NCBI RefSeq assembly: GCF_052115385.1
Contig: NZ_JBFRGP010000017.1
Location: 1-64,000, forward strand
Reading direction: 5' to 3'
Source: Dyella_D sp052115385
GTDB lineage: Bacteria; Pseudomonadota; Gammaproteobacteria; Xanthomonadales; Rhodanobacteraceae
DNA length: 64,000 nucleotides
Shown: in pieces, positions 43,395 to 51,992 of the stretch
How the letters are laid out: every line of letters starts with the position of its first letter
Numbering within the stretch: the first letter of the stretch is position 1
Notes under the pieces: model-generated
What the model was told of the DNA's origin: nothing
Database searches by the model: none
Seen by the model: only the letters and a program-made list of their open reading frames with translations
Translations under genes and position numbers: made by a program

Positions 43395-44723
43395 TCATGC
43401 CGTGTGCAGGCGGCCGCGCAGCGAATTGGCCATCGCCTCGGTGATCACCACGTCGATGAACTGGCCGATCATGCGGGCATGGCCGGGGAAGTTCACGTAG
43501 CGCATGTTCTCGGTGCGGCCGGTGAACTCGTTGGGGTCCTTCTTGCTCGGCTTCTCCACCAGCACGCGCTGCACGCTGCCGACCATCGCCTGGTTGATCT
43601 GCCGGGCGTTGGCGTTGATCGCCGCCTGCAGGCGCTCCAGGCGCCGGTGCTTGACCGCCAACGGCGTGTCGTCGGCCAGGTTGGCGGCCGGGGTGCCGGG
43701 GCGGGAGGAGAAGATGAAGGAGAAGCTCTGGTCGAAGCCGATGTCTTCGATCAGCTTCATGGTCTTGTCGAAATCCTCGTCGGTCTCGCCGGGGAAGCCG
43801 ACGATGAAGTCGGAGGAGATGCTGATGTCCGGGCGCACCGCGCGCAGCTTGCGGATCTTCTGCTTGAATTCCAGCGCGGTGTAGCCGCGCTTCATCGCGC
43901 TGAGGATGCGGTCGGAGCCGGCCTGCACCGGCAGGTGCAGGTAGTTGGCCAGCTGCGGCACGTTGGCGTAGGCCTCGACCAGCGAGTCGGAGAACTCCAG
44001 CGGATGCGAGGTGGTGAAGCGGATGCGGCCGATGCCGTCGATCTGCGCGATGGCATGGATCAGCACGGCCAGGTCCGCGCTGCCGCCGTCGTGGGTGGCG
44101 CCGCGGTAGGCATTGACGTTCTGGCCCAGCAGGTTCACTTCGCGCACGCCCTGCGCGGCCAATTGGGCGACCTCGACCACCACGTCGTCGAACGGGCGGC
44201 TGATTTCCTCGCCGCGGGTGTAGGGCACCACGCAGTAGGAACAGTACTTGGAGCAGCCTTCCATGATCGAGACGAAGGCGGTCGGGCCTTCGGCGCGCGG
44301 TTCCGGCAGGCGGTCGAACTTCTCGATCTCGGGGAAGCTGATGTCGACCTGCGGCTTGCCGGTGGCGCGCTTGGCCTCGATCAGCTCGGGCAGGCGGTGC
44401 AGGGTCTGCGGGCCGAATACCAGGTCCACGTGCGGCGCGCGCTTGATGATGGCCTCGCCTTCCTGCGAGGCGACGCAGCCGCCGACGCCGATCAGCACGG
44501 CCTTGCCGCCCTGCTTGTATTCCTTCCAGCGGCCGAGCTGGCTGAAGACCTTTTCCTGCGCCTTCTCGCGGATCGAGCAGGTATTGACGAGGATCACGTC
44601 GGCTTCGGACTCGTCCTGGGTCAGCTCCAGGCCGTGCGAGGCCTTGAGCACGTCGGCCATCTTGGCCGAGTCGTACTCGTTCATCTGGCAGCCGTGGGTC
44701 TTGATGAAAAGCTTGCCGCTCAT
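43395..44723 (-). CDS. miaB: tRNA-2-methylthio-N6-isopentenyladenosine synthase MiaB
   Basis: MiaB adds a methylthio group to i6A37 of tRNAs reading UNN codons. The 442-residue protein has the UPF0004 domain with cluster Cys12, Cys49 and Cys83, the radical SAM motif CSKYCSYC (Cys157, Cys161, Cys164) and a C-terminal TRAM domain (RVLVEKPSKKDPNEFTGRTEN). The ATG at 44723 begins the family's usual SGKLFIKTHGCQMNEYD; the open frame extends 24 codons further. The stop lies against the inverted repeat. Confidence 0.95.
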   Translation of the reverse strand: MSGKLFIKTHGCQMNEYDSAKMADVLKASHGLELTQDESEADVILVNTCSIREKAQEKVFSQLGRWKEYKQGGKAVLIGVGGCVASQEGEAIIKRAPHVDLVFGPQTLHRLPELIEAKRATGKPQVDISFPEIEKFDRLPEPRAEGPTAFVSIMEGCSKYCSYCVVPYTRGEEISRPFDDVVVEVAQLAAQGVREVNLLGQNVNAYRGATHDGGSADLAVLIHAIAQIDGIGRIRFTTSHPLEFSDSLVEAYANVPQLANYLHLPVQAGSDRILSAMKRGYTALEFKQKIRKLRAVRPDISISSDFIVGFPGETDEDFDKTMKLIEDIGFDQSFSFIFSSRPGTPAANLADDTPLAVKHRRLERLQAAINANARQINQAMVGSVQRVLVEKPSKKDPNEFTGRTENMRYVNFPGHARMIGQFIDVVITEAMANSLRGRLHTA

Positions 44724-44850
44724 GGCGCTGGTACCGGTCGAGTGGAGGGGCGCTGGGCGCCGAACCGCGCAGTTTACGCGTCCGTTGCCATGCATGCCAG
44801 CGAAGGGCCAGTACGATCAGTGACTTGCGTCGTTGTAGCAACTGAAAGAG

Positions 44851-45020
44851 CCCCTCTCCCACCGGGAGAGGGGTTGGGGTGAGGGTACGGGCGAAGCGCA
44901 AGAGTGATGTGCACGACTCCGGCCGAACCCTCATCCGCCTGCCGGCACCTTCCTCGCTCCTCAAAGCCGGGCACATCCCTGTGCCCTCCCCGCGTGCTCC
45001 CGGAGGGAGAAGGGTTCGCT
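44851..45020. repeat. Dispersed repeat-like segment upstream of the transglycosylase gene
   Basis: The 398-base gap between miaB and the transglycosylase (44724-45121) holds a CCCCTCTCCC-ACC-GGGAGAGGGG hairpin at 44851-44873 directly followed by TTGGGGTGAGGGT, then an inverted GAACCCTCATCCGCC-type arm near 44925 and GGAGGGAGAAGGG near 45002. These are words seen in the dispersed repeats of Xanthomonadales and resemble the hairpin arms at 10325-10384. No gene or clear promoter is visible in the gap. Confidence 0.5.
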
Positions 45021-45121
45021 TTAGGGGATTGAGGGACAGCCGGGCGCCACTGTTTGGCGCGGCGCACGAAACCGTAAGCCGGCGCTTGGCTTGGGTTCTG
45101 CCCAGGGGCACACTGCGCGCC

Positions 45122-46252
45122 ATGTCTGACGCCGAGCGACAAGGGGAAAGCTTCGGCTCGTCTTCGCGGGCTTTCCGTACCGGCCTGGCCTTGTGCCGGG
45201 CCGCAACCGCGTGCGCGCTGCTGAGCGGGCTGCTGTGGCTGGCGCCGGCGCAGGCGGGGTCGCTGTATCGCTGCACGGGCTCGTCGGGCGAGACGGTCTA
45301 CAGCAACAGCGTGCAGGGTTATCAGGGTTGCCAGAAGATCGCGACTGTGGCCGACACGGTGCCGCGCGCCGCGAAGCCGAAGGCCAAGGCCGTGTCGCCG
45401 GCCGCGCCGGTCAGCTCGCTGGCCTGGGTGCAGGGCAGGGTGCAGACCTCGGCGCAGGCCTTGCCGGAGCCGTCCCTGGTCGGCGTGCATGGCGACGTGG
45501 CCACCACCGGCCGTGCCTTGCCGCCGCCGCCCGCGGCACCGGCAGGCAAGCCGGGGCAGTGGAGTTACAGCGAGGCGAAGGCCGGCAGCGAGACCGTCGC
45601 CGCCGCCGCGCCCCCGGCGCCCGCGCCGGAAAGCGACCGCGTGCTGCGCGGCGCGGTGTACCGCGTGACGCGTCCGGACGGGACGGTCGAATACACCAAT
45701 ATGAAACCGGCAGGTCCCGGCACGCATGCCGTGACCATGCTGTTCACCTATATCTCCACCTGCGTCGCCTGCAACCTGCATTCGACGATCCGCTGGAACA
45801 GCGTGGAGCTCAACCTCACCGCCTATGCGGACACCATCCGCCTGGCCAGCAGCGAGTTCGGCCTGGACGAGGCCTTCCTGCGCGCGATCATCCACGCCGA
45901 AAGCGCGTACAACCCGCGCGCGCTGTCGCTCAAGGGTGCGCAGGGCCTGATGCAGCTGATGCCGGCCACGGCCAACGACATGGGTGTGCGCGATGCGTTC
46001 GATGCGGACCAGAACATCCGCGGCGGCGCGCGCTATCTCGCCTTGTTGCTGAAGAACTTCAACGGCGACGAGCGCCTTGCGGCGGCGGCATATAACGCCG
46101 GCCCCGGTGCGGTGCAGCGCTACAGCGGCGTGCCGCCGTATGCGGAAACGCAGGTCTACGTCGAGCGCGTGGGCACGCTGCGCAAGCGCTATGGCGCGGT
46201 GGTGCGCACGCCGGTGGCCTCGGCGCAGGACGCGCGGCCCGGGCGCGGCTGA
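45122..46252 (+). CDS. Lytic transglycosylase with N-terminal DUF4124 domain
   Basis: The 376-residue exported protein cleaves the glycan strand of peptidoglycan. After a hydrophobic export segment (about 22-45) come a DUF4124-like part (GSLYRCTGSSGETVYSN) and a second copy of similar sequence (VYRVTRPDGTVEYTNMKP) around residue 180. A low-complexity Pro/Ala linker separates them. The SLT domain begins near 245: catalytic Glu in IHAESAYNPRALS, GAQGLMQLMPATA and AAAYNAGPGAV. ATG 45122 is chosen; the open frame runs upstream 81 codons through the repeat segment. Confidence 0.9.
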   Translation: MSDAERQGESFGSSSRAFRTGLALCRAATACALLSGLLWLAPAQAGSLYRCTGSSGETVYSNSVQGYQGCQKIATVADTVPRAAKPKAKAVSPAAPVSSLAWVQGRVQTSAQALPEPSLVGVHGDVATTGRALPPPPAAPAGKPGQWSYSEAKAGSETVAAAAPPAPAPESDRVLRGAVYRVTRPDGTVEYTNMKPAGPGTHAVTMLFTYISTCVACNLHSTIRWNSVELNLTAYADTIRLASSEFGLDEAFLRAIIHAESAYNPRALSLKGAQGLMQLMPATANDMGVRDAFDADQNIRGGARYLALLLKNFNGDERLAAAAYNAGPGAVQRYSGVPPYAETQVYVERVGTLRKRYGAVVRTPVASAQDARPGRG

Positions 46253-46255
46253 GGC

Positions 46256-47443
46256 TCAGCTGTCGAGCGAGGCGGTCGGCGTCAGCGGCGGCCGCTGCGC
46301 CAGCGTGACCTCGGCATGGAATGGCGTGCCGTTGCGCAGTCCCGACACCTCGACCTTGCTGCCCGGCTGCAGCGCGGCCTCGCGCCGGCGCAGGTCGGCC
46401 GCATCGACGATGTCGTCCTTGCCGATGCGCAGCAGGATGTCGTGCGGCTGGATGCCGGCCTGCGCGGCGGGGCCGCCGGGATAGACGTCGCTCACCTGTG
46501 CGCCGCGCGCGGCGGCGGGCAGGCCGCTGTCGGCAGCGACCGGGACGAAGGTGTAGTCGACGCCGAGCCAGCCGCGCACCACGTGGCCGCTGTCGATGAT
46601 CTGCTCCAGCACCTTGCGCGCGCTGCTGGCCGGAATGGCGAAGCTGATGCCTTCGGCATTGGCCGCCTTGCCGATCAGCAGCGTATTGATGCCGACCAGC
46701 TCGCCGTCGGTGTTGACCAGTGCGCCGCCGGAGTTGCCGAGGTTGATCGCCGCGTCGGTCTGGATGAAGTCTTCCGGACTGGAGCTGCTGAGCTGGCGGC
46801 CGATCGCGCTGATGATGCCCATGGTCACGGTCTGGTTGAGGCCGAGAGGATTGCCGATGGCCAGCACCACGTCGCCGGTGCGCGCGGGATGCTCGTCGGC
46901 GAACGGAATGACTGGTGGGCTCGACACGTCGATCTTCAGCACCGCCAGGTCGGTTTCCGCGTCGGCGCCGATCAGCTGCGCCTTGGCCACGCGGCCGTCG
47001 TAGAGCAGCACCTGGATGTCGTCGGCCTTGGCGATCACATGGTTGTTGGTCAGCACGTAGCCCTGGTTGCTGACGATCACGCCCGAGCCCAGGCTCTGCT
47101 CGCGCCGCTTGTAGATGGCGGGGCGGCCGCCGAACAGGCGCTGCAGCACCGGGTCGGAATACATCTGCACGCCTTGCTCGGTGACCATCTTGTTTGCGTA
47201 GATATTGACCACCGAGGGCGCGGCCCTGGCCACGGCGTCGGCATAGGAGACCGGCCCGCGCGAACGCCCGCGAATGGTCGGGGCCGACGCCCCCGAGCTT
47301 GGCGCCTGCCCGCTGTGCAGGCCCACGCCGGCGCGCAGCCGGTCGCCCACGCCGGGCCATGCCAGGCTGATCACGAAGGCGACCGCCAGCCCCAGGACGA
47401 CGAATCGGGCAATGAAGGCTAGCGTGCCGACGGCTTGTTTCAT
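46256..47443 (-). CDS. DegS/AlgW-like trypsin-family protease with one PDZ domain
   Basis: The 395-residue HtrA-family protease has an N-terminal membrane anchor (IARFVVLGLAVAFVISLAW), a trypsin fold with His135 in LTNNHVIAK, Asp165 in DAETDLAVLK and Ser238 in GNSGGAL, and a single C-terminal PDZ domain (about 280-375, GVDYTFVPV to LRIGKDDIV). A single PDZ and membrane anchor fit DegS/AlgW, the sensors that cleave the anti-sigma factor for sigma-E in the envelope stress response, rather than DegP. It converges with the transglycosylase (three bases apart) and is divergent from petA. Confidence 0.9.
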   Translation of the reverse strand: MKQAVGTLAFIARFVVLGLAVAFVISLAWPGVGDRLRAGVGLHSGQAPSSGASAPTIRGRSRGPVSYADAVARAAPSVVNIYANKMVTEQGVQMYSDPVLQRLFGGRPAIYKRREQSLGSGVIVSNQGYVLTNNHVIAKADDIQVLLYDGRVAKAQLIGADAETDLAVLKIDVSSPPVIPFADEHPARTGDVVLAIGNPLGLNQTVTMGIISAIGRQLSSSSPEDFIQTDAAINLGNSGGALVNTDGELVGINTLLIGKAANAEGISFAIPASSARKVLEQIIDSGHVVRGWLGVDYTFVPVAADSGLPAAARGAQVSDVYPGGPAAQAGIQPHDILLRIGKDDIVDAADLRRREAALQPGSKVEVSGLRNGTPFHAEVTLAQRPPLTPTASLDS

Positions 47444-47548
47444 GCGGGAGGAGGGCCTTGGCGAAACGCTGGACGGTGGGCTGGAGGACGGGCTGGATCA
47501 TGCGCGCGAACAGGCGCCCGGATCGACGCGGATGCCACACCGGTTTTA

Positions 47549-47577
47549 TTGTACGTGGCAGGGGCTGACGCTACACT
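47549..47577 (+). promoter_or_regulatory. Candidate promoter of petABC
   Basis: TTGTAC (47549-47554) and TACACT (47572-47577) are spaced by 17 bases, sixty bases before the petA ATG. The -35 is weak. The same TACACT hexamer lies upstream of lgt and grxD. Confidence 0.35.
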
Positions 47578-47636
47578 AACGCGATTTTTGCGGCCCCCAA
47601 AGTCGCACCTCAATGGCATTAGTACCGGAGAGCCTG

Positions 47637-48242
47637 ATGGCGAACGAAGTCGTCGATCATGGCCGCCGACGGTTCCTCACTGCGACCACGGCTGTGGTTG
47701 GTGGTGTTGGAGTCATCGCGGCAGCCGTGCCCTTCATCAAGTCGTGGGAACCGAGCGCGCGCGCCAAATCCGCCGGTGCCCCGGTCACGGTCGACATCAG
47801 CAAGATCGAGGCGGGCCAGAAGGTCACCTACCCGTGGCGCGGGCTTCCGGTCTTCGTGGTCAATCGCACCAAGGAGCAGCTGGATGCCCTGCCGGCGCAG
47901 GACAGCCGCCTGGTGGACGCCAAGTCCGACGGCAGCTCGGCCGAGCAGCAGCCCAAGTACGCGCAGAACGGCACCCGTTCGATCAAGGCGGAATGGCTGG
48001 TGATGGTGGCGCTGTGCACCCACCTGGGCTGCGTGCCGGATTTCGTGCCGGTGATGAAGCCCGAGCCGTTCGATCCGCAGTGGAAGGGCGGCTTCTACTG
48101 CCCCTGCCACAAGTCGCGCTACGACCTGGCCGGCCGCGTCTACGCGGGCGTGCCTGCGCCGAAGAACATGCTGATTCCCCCGTACCACTTCGTGGATGAC
48201 ACGCACATCCAGATCGGCGTGGACCCGAAGGAGGCCGGCTGA
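47637..48242 (+). CDS. petA: Ubiquinol-cytochrome c reductase iron-sulfur subunit (Rieske)
   Basis: PetA is the Rieske subunit of the cytochrome bc1 complex. The 201-residue protein has a twin-arginine type N-terminus (GRRRFLTATTAVVGG) with a single membrane helix, and the cluster ligands Cys127 and His129 in CTHLGC and Cys155 and His158 in CPCHKS; Cys132 and Cys157 form the disulfide. The ATG at 47637 with GGAG seven bases upstream is chosen over 47613. It overlaps petB by one base (TGATG). Confidence 0.96.
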   Translation: MANEVVDHGRRRFLTATTAVVGGVGVIAAAVPFIKSWEPSARAKSAGAPVTVDISKIEAGQKVTYPWRGLPVFVVNRTKEQLDALPAQDSRLVDAKSDGSSAEQQPKYAQNGTRSIKAEWLVMVALCTHLGCVPDFVPVMKPEPFDPQWKGGFYCPCHKSRYDLAGRVYAGVPAPKNMLIPPYHFVDDTHIQIGVDPKEAG

Positions 48243-49549
48243 TGGCTACTGTGTTCTCGCGCATCGGCGATTGGGTCAATGAGCGCGCGCCGAACCTGGC
48301 GCCGACCTATCGCAAGCACATGACCGAGTACTACGCGCCGAAGAATTTCAATCTTTGGTACTACTTCGGTTCGCTCGCTCTGCTGGTGCTGGTCAACCAG
48401 ATCGTCACCGGCATCTTCCTCACCATGAACTACAAGACCAGCGCGGCGGAAGCGTTCGCCTCGGTCGAGTACATCATGCGCGACGTGGAATGGGGCTGGC
48501 TGATCCGCTACATGCACTCCACGGGCGCCTCGCTGTTCTTCGTGGTGGTGTTCCTGCACATGTTCCGCGGTCTGCTGTACGGCTCGTACCAGAAGCCGCG
48601 CGAGCTGGTGTGGCTGCTGGGCATGCTGATCTTCCTGGTGCTGATGGCCGAGGCCTTCATGGGCTACGTGCTGCCGTGGGGCAACATGTCGTTCTGGGGC
48701 GCCAAGGTGATCATCTCGCTGTTCGGCACCATCCCCGTGGTCGGCAACTCCCTGGTGGAGTGGATCATGGGCGACTACCTGCCGGCCGATGCCACGCTCA
48801 ACCGCTTCTTCGCGCTGCACGTGATCGCGCTGCCGCTGGTGCTGCTGCTGCTGGTGGTGCTGCACCTGGCCGCGCTGCACGAGGTGGGTTCGAACAACCC
48901 GGACGGCGTCGACATCAAGCACGGCCCGAAGGGCAACCGCTGGGATGCGAACAAGCCGGCCGACGGCATTCCCTTCCATCCGTACTACACGGTGAAGGAC
49001 CTGGTCGGCGTGGGCTTCTTCCTGCTGATCGCGGCCTTCATCATCTTCTTCGCGCCGACCTTCGGCGGCTGGTTCCTCGAGCACGACAACTTCGTGCCGG
49101 CGAACAACCTGGTGACGCCGACCCACATCAAGCCGGTGTGGTACTTCACGCCCTTCTACGCGATCCTGCGCATGATCCCGTCGTTCTTCAGCACCGCCAT
49201 CTGGGGTGTGCTGGGCATGTTCGGCGCGATCGTGCTGCTGTTCCTGATGCCGTGGATCGATGCCGGCAAGGTGCGCTCGATCCGCTATCGCGGCACCGGC
49301 TTCAAGGTGGCGCTGGGCCTGTTCGTGCTGTCCTTCATCGCGCTGGGCGCGGTGGGCGCGGGCGTGGTGGCCGAGCTGATCCCGGCCTGGTTCGGCAGCC
49401 ATACCGACGTGACGTTCTGGGAGAACTCGTTCGGCCGCCTGTGGACCCTGGTCTACTTCGGCTATTTCGTGTTCATGTGGGTCTACACGCGCGGTGGCCG
49501 TGAGAAGACCAAGCCGGTCCCGGAGCGAGTGGTGTATGACCATGACTAA
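48242..49549 (+). CDS. petB: Cytochrome b of the bc1 complex
   Basis: PetB is the 435-residue cytochrome b carrying both hemes and the quinone sites. Eight or so membrane helices, the heme His residues in RYMHSTGASLFFVVVFLHMF and FFALHVIALP with LLVVLHLAAL, and the PEWY-type segment replaced by the variant seen around THIKPVWYFTPFYA are visible. It is the full single-chain form, not the split b6/subunit IV form. It lies between petA and petC with overlapping ends. Confidence 0.96.
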   Translation: MATVFSRIGDWVNERAPNLAPTYRKHMTEYYAPKNFNLWYYFGSLALLVLVNQIVTGIFLTMNYKTSAAEAFASVEYIMRDVEWGWLIRYMHSTGASLFFVVVFLHMFRGLLYGSYQKPRELVWLLGMLIFLVLMAEAFMGYVLPWGNMSFWGAKVIISLFGTIPVVGNSLVEWIMGDYLPADATLNRFFALHVIALPLVLLLLVVLHLAALHEVGSNNPDGVDIKHGPKGNRWDANKPADGIPFHPYYTVKDLVGVGFFLLIAAFIIFFAPTFGGWFLEHDNFVPANNLVTPTHIKPVWYFTPFYAILRMIPSFFSTAIWGVLGMFGAIVLLFLMPWIDAGKVRSIRYRGTGFKVALGLFVLSFIALGAVGAGVVAELIPAWFGSHTDVTFWENSFGRLWTLVYFGYFVFMWVYTRGGREKTKPVPERVVYDHD

Positions 49550-50297
49550 GCGGCAATCCCTGATGAAGCGCACTCTCTCGTCGATCGCCCTTGCCGCCGG
49601 CCTCCTGCTCGGCAGCAGTTCGGCCATGGCCTCGGAAGAGGGCGGGCTGCCCTCCGCCGGCACCAACGTGCACGACCAGGCGGCGCTGCAGCGCGGCGCC
49701 AAGCTGTTCTTCAACTACTGCGTCGGCTGCCACTCGCTGAAGTTCGTGCGTTACTCGCGCATCGCCGAGGACCTGGGCCTCAGCGAGCAGGATGTGATGG
49801 GCAACCTCAACATGACCGGCGCGAGGTTCGGCGATGCCGTGATCTCGCACATGCCCGAGGATTCCGCCGCGACCTTCTTCGGCAAGGCGCCGCCGGATCT
49901 CTCGCTGGAAGTGCGCGCCAAGGGCGCCGACTGGGTGTACGGCTACCTCAATTCCTTCTACCTGGACCCGACCCGTCCGGTGGGCTGGAACAACACGGTA
50001 TTCCCGAACGCCTCGATGCCCAATCCGCTGTGGGAACTGCAGGGCCTGCAGACCGCGGTGATGCACAAGGTCGACGGTGACGACGTGGTCGAGAAGCTGG
50101 AGCTCTCGCGCCCGGGCAAGCTGAGCCCGGCCGAGTACCAGCAGGCCACGCGCGACCTCACCACCTTCCTGGAATACGCCGCGGAGCCGGCCGCCCTGCA
50201 GCGCCAGCGCTACGGCATCTGGGTGCTGTTGTTCCTGGCCGGGTTCACCCTGCTGGCGTACGCGCTGAAGAAGGAATATTGGAAGGACGTCCACTGA
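49536..50297 (+). CDS. petC: Cytochrome c1 of the bc1 complex
   Basis: The 253-residue protein has a signal-type N-terminus, covalent heme motif CVGCH at 62-66, a SMPNPLW stretch that could give the Met ligand region, and a C-terminal membrane anchor (IWVLLFLAGFTLLAYALKKEYW). It begins inside the end of petB: ATG 49536 or 49542 both lie before the petB stop; ATG 49563 is also possible. Together with petA and petB it encodes the bc1 complex that passes electrons from ubiquinol to cytochrome c. Confidence 0.95.
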   Translation: MTMTKRQSLMKRTLSSIALAAGLLLGSSSAMASEEGGLPSAGTNVHDQAALQRGAKLFFNYCVGCHSLKFVRYSRIAEDLGLSEQDVMGNLNMTGARFGDAVISHMPEDSAATFFGKAPPDLSLEVRAKGADWVYGYLNSFYLDPTRPVGWNNTVFPNASMPNPLWELQGLQTAVMHKVDGDDVVEKLELSRPGKLSPAEYQQATRDLTTFLEYAAEPAALQRQRYGIWVLLFLAGFTLLAYALKKEYWKDVH

Positions 50298-50316
50298 GAC
50301 GTCGCTCCTTGGCCCA

Positions 50317-50344
50317 GCATGCGGCGGCCTAGGCCGCCGCATGC
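50317..50344. repeat. Perfect 28-base palindrome between petC and sspA
   Basis: Bases 50317-50330 and 50331-50344 are exact reverse complements with no spacer, GCATGCGGCGGCCT and its mirror. There is no U run after it, so it is not a standard terminator. It may be a strong attenuating hairpin or a protein-binding site between the two operons. Confidence 0.85.
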
Positions 50345-50368
50345 GCTTAGTCGATGGGGAGACCGCGC

Positions 50369-50992
50369 ATGGTTCAAAGCGCACGTTCGCGATCCGTACT
50401 GGCCTTGTACTCGACCGCGGATGACATCCAGTGTCACCGCACCCGCCTGGTGCTGGCGGCCAAGGGTGTCAACTACGAAAGGGTGATGGTCGATCCGGGC
50501 AGGCCGCCGGAAGATCTGCTCGATCTCAACCCCTACGCCTCCACGCCCACCCTGGTCGACCGCGACATCACGCTCTACGGCACCGCGGTGATCTGCGAGT
50601 ACCTGGACGAGCGTTATCCCCATCCGCCGCTGATGCCGATCGATCCGCTGTCCCGCGCGCGCCTGCGCCTGGCTTCCTTGCGCATCGAGCTGGACTGGCT
50701 GCCCGAAGTGGACACCATCCGCGCCGGCGGCCGTCCCGCCGACACTGCACGCAAGCGCTTGCGCGAACACCTGCTGGCCTCGCTGCCGCTGTTCAAGGCG
50801 GCGAAGTTTTTCCTCAATCCGGAAATGAGCCTGGCCGACTGCCTGGTGGCCACGGTGGTGTGGCGATTGCCCTGGCTGGGCGTGGAGCTGGGACGCGAAG
50901 GCAAGCCGATCCTGGACTACGGTGAGCGCCTATTCCATAGCCCTGGCTTTGCGCGCAGTATGACGCCCGAAGAAAAGGCCATGCGGCCCTGA
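50369..50992 (+). CDS. sspA: Stringent starvation protein A (GST-fold)
   Basis: SspA is an RNA polymerase-associated GST-fold protein that alters transcription in stationary phase. The 207-residue product has a thioredoxin-like N-domain (VLALYSTADDIQCHRTRLVLAAKG, NPYASTPTLVDRDITLYG) and an all-helical C-domain. ATG 50369 with GGGGAG upstream is used; ATG 50354 is an alternative. sspB follows after 26 bases, and petABC precedes it, the order seen across beta- and gammaproteobacteria. Confidence 0.93.
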   Translation: MVQSARSRSVLALYSTADDIQCHRTRLVLAAKGVNYERVMVDPGRPPEDLLDLNPYASTPTLVDRDITLYGTAVICEYLDERYPHPPLMPIDPLSRARLRLASLRIELDWLPEVDTIRAGGRPADTARKRLREHLLASLPLFKAAKFFLNPEMSLADCLVATVVWRLPWLGVELGREGKPILDYGERLFHSPGFARSMTPEEKAMRP

Positions 50993-51018
50993 AGACGAAT
51001 GAAGAGCAGTAACGATCG

Positions 51019-51468
51019 ATGAGCAGTAACGATCCACATGTACCGATGAGTTCCAATCGCCCGTACTTGTTGCGGGCGATCTACGATTGGATCACCGACA
51101 ACAACCTTACCCCGTACATCCTGGTCGACGCCGCACGCGAAGGCGTGCGCGTGCCGCCGCAGGTGGTGAAGAACGGGCAGGTGGTATTGAACCTGGCGAT
51201 GCGCGCCGTCGCCAACCTGGACCTCGGCAACGAGTGGATCAGTTTCCAGGCGCGCTTCTCCGGCGTCAGCCATTCCATCCTGATCCCGGTGCACTCCGTG
51301 CTGGCGCTGTATGCGCAGGAAAACGGGCAGGGCATGATGTTTCCGGCCGACGAGGGCGGCGACCCGCCGACGCCGGAACCGCCGTCGGACGACACGCCGC
51401 CACCGGATACACCGGAAACCGACGACAAGCCCCGCAAGGGCGCGCCGTTCCTGCGCGTGGTGAAGTGA
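51019..51468 (+). CDS. sspB: Stringent starvation protein B, ClpXP adaptor
   Basis: SspB delivers ssrA-tagged proteins to ClpXP. The 149-residue protein has the folded N-terminal domain (PYLLRAIYDWITDNNLTPYILVD, FSGVSHSILIPVHSVLALYA) and a Pro/Asp-rich flexible tail that ends in the short hydrophobic ClpX-binding motif FLRVVK. An inner ATG at 51046 is an alternative start. It is co-oriented with sspA. Confidence 0.95.
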   Translation: MSSNDPHVPMSSNRPYLLRAIYDWITDNNLTPYILVDAAREGVRVPPQVVKNGQVVLNLAMRAVANLDLGNEWISFQARFSGVSHSILIPVHSVLALYAQENGQGMMFPADEGGDPPTPEPPSDDTPPPDTPETDDKPRKGAPFLRVVK

Positions 51469-51496
51469 GCCGCCGGCGGCATTCGCCGCCGCGCGG

Positions 51497-51907
51497 TCAA
51501 TGCAGCCTGGGATCCCCTGACTTCCTGCCGTCCAGGCGCGGACGCAGGGGGACGACGTTGTTCGTGTCCGATGCCTCGTCGTCACGCTCGGGAATGCGTG
51601 TCTCGATGGTCGGCAGGCTGACGCCGGTCAGCCGGCCAAGCGCGAACCACAGGCGCGCGGGTTCGCGATCGTCGCCGTCGATGCTTACTTCAAAGGCGTA
51701 ACAGCGTTCGAGCACGCGCATGCCGTTGAGCCGGCGCAGGCGGACGCTGCGCAGGCCAACGGTTTCGTCCAGCAATTGCAGCCCGTGGCGCTCGCATTGC
51801 CGGCGCGCTTCGGCGGTGGCCAGCTCGCGCAGGCGGCTGAGTTTCAGCCACGAGATGATGAGGCTGGCCAGGAGCAGCAGCAGGAACATGTCGTTGAATC
51901 GGCCCAT
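51497..51907 (-). CDS. DUF3301 family protein
   Basis: The protein of about 136 residues has one N-terminal membrane helix (MFLLLLLASLIISWL) and a cytoplasmic or periplasmic soluble part with LATAEARRQCERHGLQLLDETVGL and RCYAFEVS, the conserved pattern of DUF3301 family proteins in gammaproteobacteria. ATG 51907, 51889 and 51943 are all possible starts. No function is known. It lies near nadC, which has the same orientation. Confidence 0.8.
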   Translation of the reverse strand: MGRFNDMFLLLLLASLIISWLKLSRLRELATAEARRQCERHGLQLLDETVGLRSVRLRRLNGMRVLERCYAFEVSIDGDDREPARLWFALGRLTGVSLPTIETRIPERDDEASDTNNVVPLRPRLDGRKSGDPRLH

Positions 51908-51992
51908 GCACGGCAGTGTGTGGTCGGCCGGGGCGGCCTGCAAGGTCCGCCGCGACGGAAAGCGTGGCGCTGGTGCGCCACGCCTGGCGGAC

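Noticed and set aside
42958..45276. A 772-codon minus-strand frame over the permease end, miaB and the repeat region
   Set aside because: It crosses the inverted repeat and miaB in the wrong frame and has no recognisable domain.
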